64,000 nucleotides of DNA. Source: Streptococcus bovimastitidis. GTDB lineage: Bacteria; Bacillota; Bacilli; Lactobacillales; Streptococcaceae. Numbering within the stretch: position 1 is the stretch's first letter; every line of letters starts with the position of its first letter. The position numbers and the translations under genes are program-made. The notes under the pieces were generated by a model. The model searched no databases and had not been told where the DNA came from. It was given only the letters and a program-made list of their open reading frames with translations. Below are positions 50,950-60,199 of the stretch, one piece after another. Location of the stretch: the NCBI RefSeq assembly GCF_001885095.1, contig NZ_LZDD01000001.1, forward strand, positions 1 through 64,000. The letters run 5' to 3'.

Positions 50950-53542
50950 CTATGACAAAATTAATAAGCATTTTGAAACAGCACGGAGTGCAATTATTGC
51001 TGATGAGTTATCAACAAAAGAAGAAATAACAGAGCATCTTTTAAAGTTAAATAAAATTTTATTTGAGATGGATGATGTGACATTTGAAGAACTAGTTAGA
51101 CAAGTTTTCTCAACTGTAGATATTTCATTAGAGTCAGGTAATATCCTAACTAAACAAAAAAATTCAAATTGGTTTGTAGATAGTAGGAGTGAAAGGGGTC
51201 AAAGAAGATTTACAGCTTATGAAAAATATTTAGCATATGTTTCTCATTATTCATCTAAAACAATTACTGGAATTAGTAATTCGATGGATAAAGTAATGAA
51301 TAATATTGGTGATCCAAATTTAGACAGTTCATTTTCAGTTAAAGGCTTGGTTATTGGTGATGTTCAATCAGGTAAAACAGGGAATTTTATTGCTTTAATG
51401 AATAAAGCAGCAGATGCGGGGTATAATGTAATCATAGTTACCACAGGCACGATTGAGAAATTAAGAAGACAAACTCAAGAAAGAATTGAACAAGGTTTTG
51501 GTGGTTTTGATTCCGGTGAATTTGATATATCAAAAACAATCAAACGATGGGATAAAGATTTAGAAGCTTTAATGATTACGACTAAAGATGCTGATTTTAA
51601 AAAGAATGTGAATTTCACAACAGGTATTTCAAAATCAGTGCCAATGGTAGCAGTAATCAAAAAAAATAAAACATCATTGGAGAGTTTGGCATCGTGGCTT
51701 GAAAAACATAATGGGTTATATATTGACAGAAGTTTATTATTTATAGATGATGAAGCAGACAATGCTACTATTAATACAAGAAATTCTGAGGATCCGACAA
51801 CAATTAATAAAGGAATAAGAAAAATTCTTAGTTTATTCAAACGATCAAGTTATGTTGGATTTACAGCTACACCTTTTGCAAATATCTTAATTGATCATAA
51901 TGAAAACAAGGATTTGTTTCCTACAGACTTTATTCAAATTCTTGATACTCCAACAAATTATATGGGGGCAAATGTTATCTTTCCTGAAGGAAGTAAGTAT
52001 CATTCTATTTTAAAATATAATGATGATGCTGAAGATTTAATCCCTCTAACAATACCGAAATCTGAACGATTAAATTTTCTTGTTGAGGATTTGCCAGCTA
52101 GTTTAAAAAGAGCAATAAAAATATTTTTTTTACAAAATACAATTCGAGATCTTCGCGGAGATAAATCTAAGCATAGGTCTATGCTTGTAAATGTAAGCTA
52201 TTTAACACATATTCAAGAACAAGTTAAAGAATTGATTGAAAATGAGGTTGGTGAACTTAAAAGAAATATAAAACTCCATATTCTTCAAAAAGATAATAGT
52301 ATACATAAGGAATTGGAAAAATTATTTAACGAAGAATTTTATTCAATACCAGAAACTTGGGAAGATGTATATAGAATCCTTTATCAATCTACAGATTCAA
52401 TTATTACCGAAGTAATAAATGCAAAAAATAAATCCTTCCAATATGAGGACTTTCCGAATGGTGCAAGAGTTATTGCAGTTGGTGGTTTTGCACTATCAAG
52501 AGGATTAACATTAGAAGGACTATCTATAAGTTACTTATATAGAAATACATTAATGTACGATACATTAATGCAAATGGGACGATGGTTTGGTTATAGACCA
52601 AACTATGATGATATAGTGAAACTATACATGCCAGCTAGATCAATTGATTGGTATTCTCAAATTATGGAAGCTGTTAATGATTTGAAAAATCAAATAATAT
52701 CAATGGTAAATCAACATAAGACACCTGAAGAATTTGGACTTTATATCAAAGATGCGGATAATCAAGATGAAGCAATTCTTTTAATTACTTCGAGAAATAA
52801 AATGAAAAATGCACTTTCACAAGATGTAAATATCAGAATATCTGGTGATTTTAAAGAAACCACGAAATTAAGTAAAGATAACTCAATAGAAAATAGAAAG
52901 ATTATTAATGAATGGATAAATATTAATAGAGAAAAATTTGATAATAATTTATTAATAAAAAATGCAGATATTTCAATCGTAGAATCTTTACTAAAAAATT
53001 ATGACTACGGTAGTTATAATAAATTAAATTCATATGTTATTGACGAAGTTATTAAAGAGTTCAAATACTTTGACGTTCAAATCGCAGCAAATGAGGGATC
53101 GAGTCTAGGGAACTTAAAAAATAAGATTCGTTCGTTTAGGTATGAACCAAAATTAAAAGTTGTTGCATTATCAAATTCTCGTCTAGGTTCTCCTACAGAT
53201 GGAAAATTTGGACTAAGTAAAGAACAAGTTGAAAATGCAAAAGAAAAAAAGTTCAATCAGCAAAAACAATATTTTTCAGAGTTTAGTCAAGATGAAAGAA
53301 ATCCATTAATAGTATTATATCCTCTTACTTTGAATCCAAAAGACGATGAAGATTCAAAAAAATTTGCTTCGGAAAATGAGGGTGAGACATTTTGGGCAAT
53401 TTCATTAGGCGTACCCAGAACAAATAAAAAAACATTAACTTACAAAACAAAAATGAATACAGTCCTTCAACAACAATTAATTGAAGGTGATAAAATCGAT
53501 ATTTTGGCAAGTTCTGATGAGGAAGAGGACGATATTGAATAA
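50942..53542 (+). CDS. DEAD-Z1 helicase-like ATPase
   Basis: An 866-residue superfamily 2 motor. Walker A is GDVQSGKTGN (near residue 138), motif II is FIDDEADN and motif III is GFTATPFAN. The Z1 domain (about 430-640) carries VGGFALSRGLTLEGL, then MQMGRWFGYR as the arginine-finger motif. Z1 motors are known from the CglI restriction enzyme, where the H-subunit couples ATP hydrolysis to DNA translocation and cleavage. Here it probably drives the partner nuclease encoded next. Start and stop overlap both neighbours by 8 nt. The C-terminal 200 residues are unassigned. Confidence 0.9.
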   Translation: MIDYDKINKHFETARSAIIADELSTKEEITEHLLKLNKILFEMDDVTFEELVRQVFSTVDISLESGNILTKQKNSNWFVDSRSERGQRRFTAYEKYLAYVSHYSSKTITGISNSMDKVMNNIGDPNLDSSFSVKGLVIGDVQSGKTGNFIALMNKAADAGYNVIIVTTGTIEKLRRQTQERIEQGFGGFDSGEFDISKTIKRWDKDLEALMITTKDADFKKNVNFTTGISKSVPMVAVIKKNKTSLESLASWLEKHNGLYIDRSLLFIDDEADNATINTRNSEDPTTINKGIRKILSLFKRSSYVGFTATPFANILIDHNENKDLFPTDFIQILDTPTNYMGANVIFPEGSKYHSILKYNDDAEDLIPLTIPKSERLNFLVEDLPASLKRAIKIFFLQNTIRDLRGDKSKHRSMLVNVSYLTHIQEQVKELIENEVGELKRNIKLHILQKDNSIHKELEKLFNEEFYSIPETWEDVYRILYQSTDSIITEVINAKNKSFQYEDFPNGARVIAVGGFALSRGLTLEGLSISYLYRNTLMYDTLMQMGRWFGYRPNYDDIVKLYMPARSIDWYSQIMEAVNDLKNQIISMVNQHKTPEEFGLYIKDADNQDEAILLITSRNKMKNALSQDVNIRISGDFKETTKLSKDNSIENRKIINEWININREKFDNNLLIKNADISIVESLLKNYDYGSYNKLNSYVIDEVIKEFKYFDVQIAANEGSSLGNLKNKIRSFRYEPKLKVVALSNSRLGSPTDGKFGLSKEQVENAKEKKFNQQKQYFSEFSQDERNPLIVLYPLTLNPKDDEDSKKFASENEGETFWAISLGVPRTNKKTLTYKTKMNTVLQQQLIEGDKIDILASSDEEEDDIE

Positions 53543-54467
53543 TATAGAGTTAAATACTTTTAAATTTGATACATATAAATTAATCCCTAGTGTGACTGCA
53601 ATTCAAGTTTTTAAAGGTTCTGACATTTTGGGTAATTTATCTATTGCGTTTATTTTCCAGAAAGAACCTAAGTTAGAAATAAATACAAAAAAAATTTCAA
53701 GTAGAATAATAAAAGCTGAGAATGAATTTAGATTTTTCATATCTCTCAATCAAAGTGACAGTAATTCAATAGAAATTTTTAATTTATTTACGAATGATTT
53801 GACTAGTAGTATTAAAGAGGCTGATACAGAAAAAGAAGTACAAAGACTACTTTCAAATCGTATACGGTATTGGTCAGATTTTTTTAAAAGAGAAAAAAAT
53901 AAATTAAAAGAGACAACAATACTAGGTTTAATTGGAGAATTATGGTTTTTAAATACAGTCTTAATTGAAAAAATCGGAGTAGAGGACTCAGTGAAATCAT
54001 GGATTGGTCCTAAAGGAGCAAATCAAGATTTTATAACGAAAGAAAAAATTTTTGAAATAAAGACTCATAATATTCAATCTCAAACAATAAAAATATCAAA
54101 TGAGAATCAGTTAAATGAAAATACGAATTTAACTGTAATTGGTGTTGAAAAATCAAGTTCAATTAACCAACATGCATATACTCTATCTAAGTTAGTAAAT
54201 ACAATTAATTTTAAAATCAGTGATCCAGAAACCCTGCTAATTTTTCAAAGAAAATTACTAGATATGGATTTATTTCCATTGGAAAACTTAGGTGTATATG
54301 ATGATTCTGCATATTCAATAAAAAAGATACAATACTTTAGAATTAGTGAAAATTTTCCAATATTACATCAATCTAAAATTCCGAAAGCAATCGTAAAATA
54401 TAATTATGATCTCCTGTTGAGTGGAATTTCTGACTTCGTTATAAGTGAGGAGGAATTATGGAACTGA
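53535..54467 (+). CDS. PD-(D/E)XK nuclease (DUF4420)
   Basis: A 310-residue protein of the DUF4420 family. The restriction-endonuclease core is visible at about residues 140-190. Glu lies in GLIGELWFL, Asp in NQDFITKEK, and the E-x-K pair in IFEIKTHN. This is the likely DNA-cutting subunit. The best start is TTG at 53535 with AGAGGA 6 nt upstream; an ATG at 53517 is the alternative. It overlaps the Z1 gene by 8 nt and the AIPR gene by 10 nt, so all subunits are made in concert. Confidence 0.83.
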   Translation: MNNIELNTFKFDTYKLIPSVTAIQVFKGSDILGNLSIAFIFQKEPKLEINTKKISSRIIKAENEFRFFISLNQSDSNSIEIFNLFTNDLTSSIKEADTEKEVQRLLSNRIRYWSDFFKREKNKLKETTILGLIGELWFLNTVLIEKIGVEDSVKSWIGPKGANQDFITKEKIFEIKTHNIQSQTIKISNENQLNENTNLTVIGVEKSSSINQHAYTLSKLVNTINFKISDPETLLIFQRKLLDMDLFPLENLGVYDDSAYSIKKIQYFRISENFPILHQSKIPKAIVKYNYDLLLSGISDFVISEEELWN

Positions 54468-56536
54468 TAGAATTTTATAATTCTTATATTGAGGAAAGAA
54501 ATGAGAATAGACAAATAGCTGAAACAACATTTGAGGAAGAATTTTTTAACTCATATTTAGACTTTCTAATTGAAAATGATGAAATAATTGGAGATCCGGT
54601 TTTTCTTCATTTTGAGATTCCTTTAGCACGATCTCAAAAAGCACAAATATCTGGATACTCCTATAATGAACTTGATGGTGTACTTTATTTAATTTCAGTT
54701 GATAATTTAAATTTAACAGATGAAATTTCAACGTTAACAACTGTGGAAGGTGAAAAGTTATTTAAACGAGCAAAAAATTTTTTCAAATATTCAAATGAAA
54801 TATCACAAAATGGAGAGGAATCAAATGAGGCTGTATCACTTGCTTATGATTTAGCCACTTATCAGAAGAATAGTAATAGTTTATTCAATAACCTATCGGC
54901 AATAAAAGTATTGATTTTTACAGATAAAAAGCTTAGTAGAAGTCTTACTAGAAATGATGATGAATTAATAGGTGAAATTAAAGTTTCAGTTCAGTATGTA
55001 GGAATTGAAAGAATATTTGAGTTGGCAAATAGCAGAAAAGGAAAAATTGATATTGAAATTGATTTATCTGATTATGATAGAATTCCAGCAATAAAAGCAA
55101 ATGAAACTTTAGATTATGAATCATACTTATGTAATATTAATGGTTTTACACTAGCTAGGTTATACAATAATTACGGAAGTAGTCTTATAGAGAGTAATGT
55201 GAGATCATTTTTACAAACTAGAGGTAACGTTAATAAGGGGATTAGATTAACAATTCTAAAAGAACCTGAAAAATTTTTCGCTTATAATAATGGTCTAACT
55301 TGCACTGCAAAAAGTGTTTCATTTTTTGAAAACCATATAATAAAAATTACGGGTTTACAAATTGTAAATGGTGGACAAACAACTGCAAGCTTAGCAAATG
55401 TACTTTTAAATGATAAAAACGGAGAAGAGAAATTACATTTGGTATCAGTTCCAATGAAATTAAATGTAATTAAAAATTTAGATATTGAAGACGAATTAGT
55501 TCCAGCAATTTCTAGATATGCTAATTCTCAAAATAAAGTATCAGAAGTTGATCTTGCAAGTAATCATCCTTTTCATAAGAAAATCGAAGAGTTATCAAGA
55601 AAAACTTCAACTCCTGCAGCAGATGGATTTTCACATGGCACATACTGGTATTACGAGAGAGCGGCAGGTCAGTACGCACAAGAAACATATAAAATGCCAA
55701 AAAGTCAGAAAAATAAATTTTTACAATTTAATCCTAAAAATCAAATGTTTAGGAAATCTGATTTAGCAAAATATTTTAGTATTTATAATCAAAAACCTGA
55801 CATGGCTTCAAAAGGTGGTCAAACTGCATTTAAAGATTTTACATCTTGGATAATTAATACTTGGGAAAAAGATCCTAATACTATAAATCAAGAATTTTAT
55901 AAAGAAATGATTTCTAACATTATTTTGTTTAAAGCTTTAGATAAAGAAACAAAAAATGGTGCTGGTGTAAATGGTTATAAAGCAAATATTAATGCGTATA
56001 CTTTGTCCTATTTTTATTGGTATATTGAAAATAAGATCAATATGAAATTTGACTATTCTAAAATTTGGCAAAGACAACAAGTACCAAAAGAAGTTCTCGA
56101 ATTTTTTAACGATGTTTCTTATCAAGTGAGAGATATTTTGACAAGTACAGATGGAAATGTAACTGAGTATGCTAAAAAAGGTATTGCTTGGACTAATATT
56201 AAAGAAAAAATTAATTGTTTTTCTGACTACGATTTAGGATTGGTAACAATGTCAAAGAATGAATTAAAATCTATTAAAAAAGATGCTCTAAAATATGAAA
56301 AAGAAACAAATGACATATTAGATACAAGTCTAGTATATAAAAAATTAGATGAAAATCTGGATTATTATATTACTCTATTTTCATTTATGCAACAGCATAA
56401 GGTGGAATTTAGTCCTTCAGAACATAGTGTAATCAGTTTACTTACACAAAATAAATATTTATCTGATAAACAATGCAAAATCGCACTAAATGCTATTAAA
56501 AAAGCTGAATTAGAGGGATTTGGAATTGACAATTAA
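54458..56536 (+). CDS. AIPR (abortive infection phage resistance) protein
   Basis: A 692-residue AIPR family protein. The core (about residues 225-430) contains LYNNYGSSLIESNVRSFL (quoted in part), FFAYNNGLTCTA, and ITGLQIVNGGQTTASLANV with the invariant Q-I-V-N-G-x-Q-T. AIPR proteins were first linked to lactococcal abortive infection, and I recall the N-terminal part being compared to nuclease folds. Its role in this complex is unknown; effector or DNA-sensing are both possible. A strong GGAGG precedes the ATG. It ends the defence operon and is followed by a terminator. Confidence 0.87.
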   Translation: MELIEFYNSYIEERNENRQIAETTFEEEFFNSYLDFLIENDEIIGDPVFLHFEIPLARSQKAQISGYSYNELDGVLYLISVDNLNLTDEISTLTTVEGEKLFKRAKNFFKYSNEISQNGEESNEAVSLAYDLATYQKNSNSLFNNLSAIKVLIFTDKKLSRSLTRNDDELIGEIKVSVQYVGIERIFELANSRKGKIDIEIDLSDYDRIPAIKANETLDYESYLCNINGFTLARLYNNYGSSLIESNVRSFLQTRGNVNKGIRLTILKEPEKFFAYNNGLTCTAKSVSFFENHIIKITGLQIVNGGQTTASLANVLLNDKNGEEKLHLVSVPMKLNVIKNLDIEDELVPAISRYANSQNKVSEVDLASNHPFHKKIEELSRKTSTPAADGFSHGTYWYYERAAGQYAQETYKMPKSQKNKFLQFNPKNQMFRKSDLAKYFSIYNQKPDMASKGGQTAFKDFTSWIINTWEKDPNTINQEFYKEMISNIILFKALDKETKNGAGVNGYKANINAYTLSYFYWYIENKINMKFDYSKIWQRQQVPKEVLEFFNDVSYQVRDILTSTDGNVTEYAKKGIAWTNIKEKINCFSDYDLGLVTMSKNELKSIKKDALKYEKETNDILDTSLVYKKLDENLDYYITLFSFMQQHKVEFSPSEHSVISLLTQNKYLSDKQCKIALNAIKKAELEGFGIDN

Positions 56537-56561
56537 TTATTAGTAAAACAATTGTAAATCT

Positions 56562-56592
56562 AAAAAGTATCGAATTTTTTCGATGCTTTTTC
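56562..56592 (+). terminator. Terminator of the defence operon
   Basis: AAAAGTATCGA pairs with TCGATGCTTTT through one G-T pair across a T-rich loop, followed by T residues. Confidence 0.8.
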
Positions 56593-56691
56593 TGATTTTT
56601 ATAAACTTTTTCAGTGGACACACATGTCATTGTGCCTTTAAATTTGTTATTGTAAACTAATTAATAAAATATTTCATTCTTGGAGGAATTC

Positions 56692-56841
56692 ATGGCTTAT
56701 TTTTTAGTTATTCATTTTGAAGAAGAACTTGATGCTGAGTTGTCTTATTGGCCAAATCAGTTAGGTATGACGAAATCGCAGTTTATTCGTCAAGTTTTGG
56801 AAGAAAAATTGAATTGTATTAAAGAATATCCTATTGGGTAA
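56692..56841 (+). CDS. Orphan ribbon-helix-helix-like protein
   Basis: A 49-residue protein. The N-terminal strand AYFLVIHFEEEL and the following LGMTKSQFIRQVLEEKL are the strand-helix-helix pattern of RHH DNA-binding proteins, most of which are antitoxins or plasmid copy regulators. TTGGAGGAATTC gives a strong ribosome site. No toxin gene follows; the next frame is 137 nt away and unrelated. It could be a free regulator or the remnant of a toxin-antitoxin pair. Family assignment from so short a protein is tentative. Confidence 0.55.
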   Translation: MAYFLVIHFEEELDAELSYWPNQLGMTKSQFIRQVLEEKLNCIKEYPIG

Positions 56842-56945
56842 CTATTTTTTCTTTCTCCGTTATTCAACTGCCTCAAATTGTCTAAAACTTTGTGAATTTT
56901 TCCGGTCAGTTTTGCTCTTGGTTTCTGCCATTTTTAGCTTTAAAT

Positions 56946-56953
56946 GTTATAAT
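56946..56953 (+). promoter_or_regulatory. Extended -10 of the oxidoreductase gene
   Basis: TG followed by TATAAT (56948-56953) lies 31 nt before the chosen ATG at 56985. No clear -35 is seen. Confidence 0.5.
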
Positions 56954-56984
56954 AAAGGTATCATAGCAGAAATGGGGAATGTCT

Positions 56985-57944
56985 ATGGCGAAAGTAACGT
57001 ATGGGATTGTTTCCACGGCGCAGGTGGCGCCGAGGTTTATTGAGGGAATTCGGTTAGCGGGTAATGGGGAAGTTGTGGCTGTTTCTAGTCGGTCGATTGA
57101 TAAGGCCCGTGTTTTTGCCTCTAAATATAGGATTCCTAGGGCTTATGGCAAGTTGTCTGAGATGTTGGCGGATCCGGATATTGATGTCATTTATGTGCCG
57201 ACCATTAATAAAGACCATTATAATTGTGCTAAGAAAGCCCTTTTGGCCGGTAAACATGTTTTGGTTGAGAAGCCTTTTACGCTGACTTATGGGGAGGCGC
57301 GTGAGCTCTTTAATTTGGCCTACCGTAAGGAGCGTTTCTTGATGGAAGCTCAGAAGTCGGTTTTCATTCCTTTGACCGACGTCATTAAAAAGACTATTCA
57401 AAAGGGGGAGTTGGGGGAAATTCTTTCTATCAGCTCGACGACTGCTTATCCCAATATCGACCATATCGAGTGGTTCACTGATCTCGAAGCTGGTGGTGGG
57501 ACCGCTCACTTCATGGCACCTTACGCTTTCTCCTATCTTCAGTATCTTTTTGACTGCCCTATTGAAAAAGCGGGTGGGATGGCTAACTTTCCAAAAGGCC
57601 AGAGTGATTGCCAATCTAAGATTCTTCTTCAGTTGGAGAATGGTATCATGGTAGACATTTTTTTGACGACCAAACTGAAATTGAAGCATAAGATGATTAT
57701 CCGTGGTTCCAAAGGGACGCTAGAGATTCCTAGTTTTTGGAAATCAACCATGGCAACGATCATCCATGAGGACGGAAGTCGCAAATTGCTTGAAGCACCC
57801 ATGGACAGTGATTTTGCCTCCGAAGCCTATCACGTTAGTCAGATGATTCAGGAAGGCGCTACGGTAAGCCCTATTATGAAACCTGAAATCACGCTCTTAA
57901 CCATTAAAATTATAGAAGAATTATATAAATCTTGGGGTAAATAA
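56985..57944 (+). CDS. Gfo/Idh/MocA family oxidoreductase
   Basis: A 319-residue NAD(P)-dependent dehydrogenase of sugars or cyclitols. The Rossmann domain starts [14 protein letters not shown] (a degenerate G-x-G-x-x-x). [11 protein letters not shown] (about residue 93) carries the conserved Lys, and the C-terminal alpha-beta domain has [12 protein letters not shown]. The ATG at 56985 is preferred over one 6 nt upstream because GGGGA is then 6 nt away. It is monocistronic with a strong terminator. The GC content returns to core values after the AT-rich defence operon. Substrate unknown. Confidence 0.85.
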   Translation: MAKVTYGIVSTAQVAPRFIEGIRLAGNGEVVAVSSRSIDKARVFASKYRIPRAYGKLSEMLADPDIDVIYVPTINKDHYNCAKKALLAGKHVLVEKPFTLTYGEARELFNLAYRKERFLMEAQKSVFIPLTDVIKKTIQKGELGEILSISSTTAYPNIDHIEWFTDLEAGGGTAHFMAPYAFSYLQYLFDCPIEKAGGMANFPKGQSDCQSKILLQLENGIMVDIFLTTKLKLKHKMIIRGSKGTLEIPSFWKSTMATIIHEDGSRKLLEAPMDSDFASEAYHVSQMIQEGATVSPIMKPEITLLTIKIIEELYKSWGK

Positions 57945-57958
57945 ACTTTAAGGATAAG

Positions 57959-57989
57959 AAAAAGAGTTTAGCCTAGCTAAACTCTTTTT
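57959..57989 (+). terminator. Terminator of the oxidoreductase gene
   Basis: AAAAAGAGTTTAGC pairs with GCTAAACTCTTTTT across CTA, a long perfect stem. Confidence 0.9.
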
Positions 57990-58156
57990 GGTTTCTCGTT
58001 TTATGAAAAGTTGAGACTCTCCTCTATAAAAAGTTATTTGCAAAAAAATGTATATTTTTACATATTTAATACAAAATGACATATTCTTACAGTTTTAACT
58101 TGTACATTTTGCCTATTTAGCCGATAATAATAAAAAGGTCTGGAAGGAGTCAGCTT

Positions 58157-59077
58157 ATGGAAAGTGATAAAAAGTTAGAGAAAAAGATTTCCATTATCAA
58201 TGTCGATTACTTATCGGCTGATGATCAGGAAAATCTATCGCAACTTGGGGAATCTGGGCAGGAGATTTTGGATTATGCCCAGGATGACAACGAGACAGCC
58301 TTTGTCAAAGAGGACGATGGCCAGTTGATATTGGTTTATCAATTATTGGAGGACAAGCTTGTTTCTCTGAGCGACGGCAGCATTCCCAGGATCATGCCTA
58401 TGACTTTTGTGGCTGGGCAAGACCAGCTGCTGATTTTGCATACGGACTCCACTGCTCGGCTATTAGCTAAAGCAATGGACAAGGTCAGTCCAGCTGATGA
58501 CCCTAAGGAAAGCCTTTTGCAGCTCTTGACGGTATTCACTAAGGACTACTTTAGAGTGGTTGAAGGCATGGGGAAAGAACGTGACGACCTGATGAATCAA
58601 CTGCGCCAGCGCCCGACTAAGAGGAGTTTAACGGGCTTGGCTAATCTGCAGAGTGGCTCGGTTTATGTTATGATGGGCTCGCAACAAAATGGAGAGATGC
58701 TGGCTGATTGGCAGGACTTGCCAGGTTATGAGGACTATAGTGACAGGGTTAAGGAGCTCTTGCGGGATACTATGATTGAGGTCAAGCAGTTGTCCAATAA
58801 TTGTTCTTTGCACCAACGGATTTTGGAGCAGATGGCTTCTTCTTATAACAACGTTTTGAGTAATCGCCTTAATGATAATGTGACATCCTTGACCATTTTA
58901 ACCATTGGTTTGACCATTATTACGACGGTTACCAGTTTTTACGGTATGAATGTCAAGTTACCGTTTGCCAAGGTGGATATTGTTTGGCTGATTATTCTGG
59001 TCATTACGACGGTGATTGCCTTGATTGCTATGCATTTCTTGCGTCGTTTTGTTAATGGTGGCCATAAAAAGCTTTAG
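58157..59077 (+). CDS. corA: CorA family divalent cation transporter
   Basis: A 306-residue CorA-type channel for magnesium or another divalent cation. A large cytosolic N-terminal domain (about 1-235), rich in acidic residues, precedes two C-terminal helices with the invariant YGMN (in FYGMNVKLPF) between them. The short basic tail RRFVNGGHKK is on the cytosolic side. GGAAGGAG precedes the ATG. Eleven nt separate it from the YjbR-EVE gene, so it is likely cotranscribed with the next two genes. The ion cannot be fixed by sequence alone. Confidence 0.9.
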   Translation: MESDKKLEKKISIINVDYLSADDQENLSQLGESGQEILDYAQDDNETAFVKEDDGQLILVYQLLEDKLVSLSDGSIPRIMPMTFVAGQDQLLILHTDSTARLLAKAMDKVSPADDPKESLLQLLTVFTKDYFRVVEGMGKERDDLMNQLRQRPTKRSLTGLANLQSGSVYVMMGSQQNGEMLADWQDLPGYEDYSDRVKELLRDTMIEVKQLSNNCSLHQRILEQMASSYNNVLSNRLNDNVTSLTILTIGLTIITTVTSFYGMNVKLPFAKVDIVWLIILVITTVIALIAMHFLRRFVNGGHKKL

Positions 59078-59088
59078 AAAGTTAGTGC

Positions 59089-60165
59089 ATGTCGATTGAA
59101 GAGAGTGTTTTTAAACGAAAAGTTTTAAATAAAGATAAATTAGAAGCCTTTGGCTTCCTTAAAAAGTCTGACCAGTCTTATGATTATCAGACTAAGATCA
59201 TGGATGGCAGTTTTCTGGTTCAGGTGTCTATTGATGCTAGGGGAAACTTGTCCAGTCGGGTCCTTGATTTGGACATGGATGAGGAATATCTGGCTATTCA
59301 TTTAGAAAAGACGGTTTCTTCCTATGTGCGGCAGGTTCAGGCTGCTTACCGCCAGGTGTTGGAAGAGATAGCGGTGGCTTGTTACAGCCATCTGCCCTTT
59401 ATTTCGGACCAGATGAATCGTCTGCATGCCCGCTTACAAGGGGAGTTTGGGGATTTGCTTGATCAGCCTTTTGAAAAGCACCCTGACTACCAATCTTATC
59501 GGGTTGCGGGCAAGTGGTACGCTTTGATTTACCCTTTGGACTTAGACAAGTTAGAAGGGATTGAGGACAAGTATAAGGGGCAGAGGGCTGAGGTAGTTAA
59601 CCTGAAAGTGAAGCCTGCGCAGCTGGATGCCTTGCTTGGTTTGGAGGGCATTTACCCGGCTTATCACATGTCGAAAAAATCCTGGGTCACGCTAATTCTG
59701 GACGATACTTTGTCGGATTCGGCCGTCTTGGATCTCTTGCTTGGGAGCAGGGCCCTTGTCGCGCCAGCTATTCTCCCAAATCCAAATGGGCCAGATTATT
59801 GGGTCATTCCGGCCAATCTCAAGTACTATGATATTGATAGTGAGTTTGCGGCGGATCCGGAAATTTTGTGGACCCAGAAGGCTTCGATTAAGGCTGGGGA
59901 TTATGTTTTTATCTACATTACGGCGCCTACTAAGGCTTTGCGCTATGCCTGTAGGGTGGTTGAGGCCAATATTCCCAATCGGGGTTATCGGGATCGTGAT
60001 GGGATTGAGACCTTGATGAAGTTGCAGCTTTTGCAGCACTATGAGGACCACTTACTGCCTTTGGATATGTTGCAGGAGCAGGGGCTTAAGTCGGTTCGGG
60101 GGCCAAGGCGTTTGCCGCCTCAATTGGTTGCATTTTTGCAGGAAAAAGGGTATTTTAAAGAGTAA
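59089..60165 (+). CDS. MmcQ/YjbR-like protein fused to a PUA/EVE-like domain
   Basis: A 358-residue protein with two parts. The N-terminal part (about residues 1-225) is MmcQ/YjbR-like, with its core at DQPFEKHPDYQSYRVAGKW and LDALLGLEGIYPAYHMSKKSW. The C-terminal part (about 240-355) has DYWVIPANLKYYDI and IKAGDYVFIYITAPTKALRYACRV, which matches the EVE (PUA-like) fold that reads modified bases. YjbR proteins are thought to bind nucleic acid. The ribosome site is weak. It lies between corA and a B3/B4 gene. Confidence 0.75.
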   Translation: MSIEESVFKRKVLNKDKLEAFGFLKKSDQSYDYQTKIMDGSFLVQVSIDARGNLSSRVLDLDMDEEYLAIHLEKTVSSYVRQVQAAYRQVLEEIAVACYSHLPFISDQMNRLHARLQGEFGDLLDQPFEKHPDYQSYRVAGKWYALIYPLDLDKLEGIEDKYKGQRAEVVNLKVKPAQLDALLGLEGIYPAYHMSKKSWVTLILDDTLSDSAVLDLLLGSRALVAPAILPNPNGPDYWVIPANLKYYDIDSEFAADPEILWTQKASIKAGDYVFIYITAPTKALRYACRVVEANIPNRGYRDRDGIETLMKLQLLQHYEDHLLPLDMLQEQGLKSVRGPRRLPPQLVAFLQEKGYFKE

Positions 60166-60199
60166 ATAGGAGTAATAGGAGTATATAGGAGGTGGCCAG

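Noticed and set aside
53481..53534. Longer N-terminus of the DUF4420 nuclease
   Set aside because: The extra codons overlap the Z1 gene in another frame and have no ribosome site; TTG at 53535 has AGAGGA in place.
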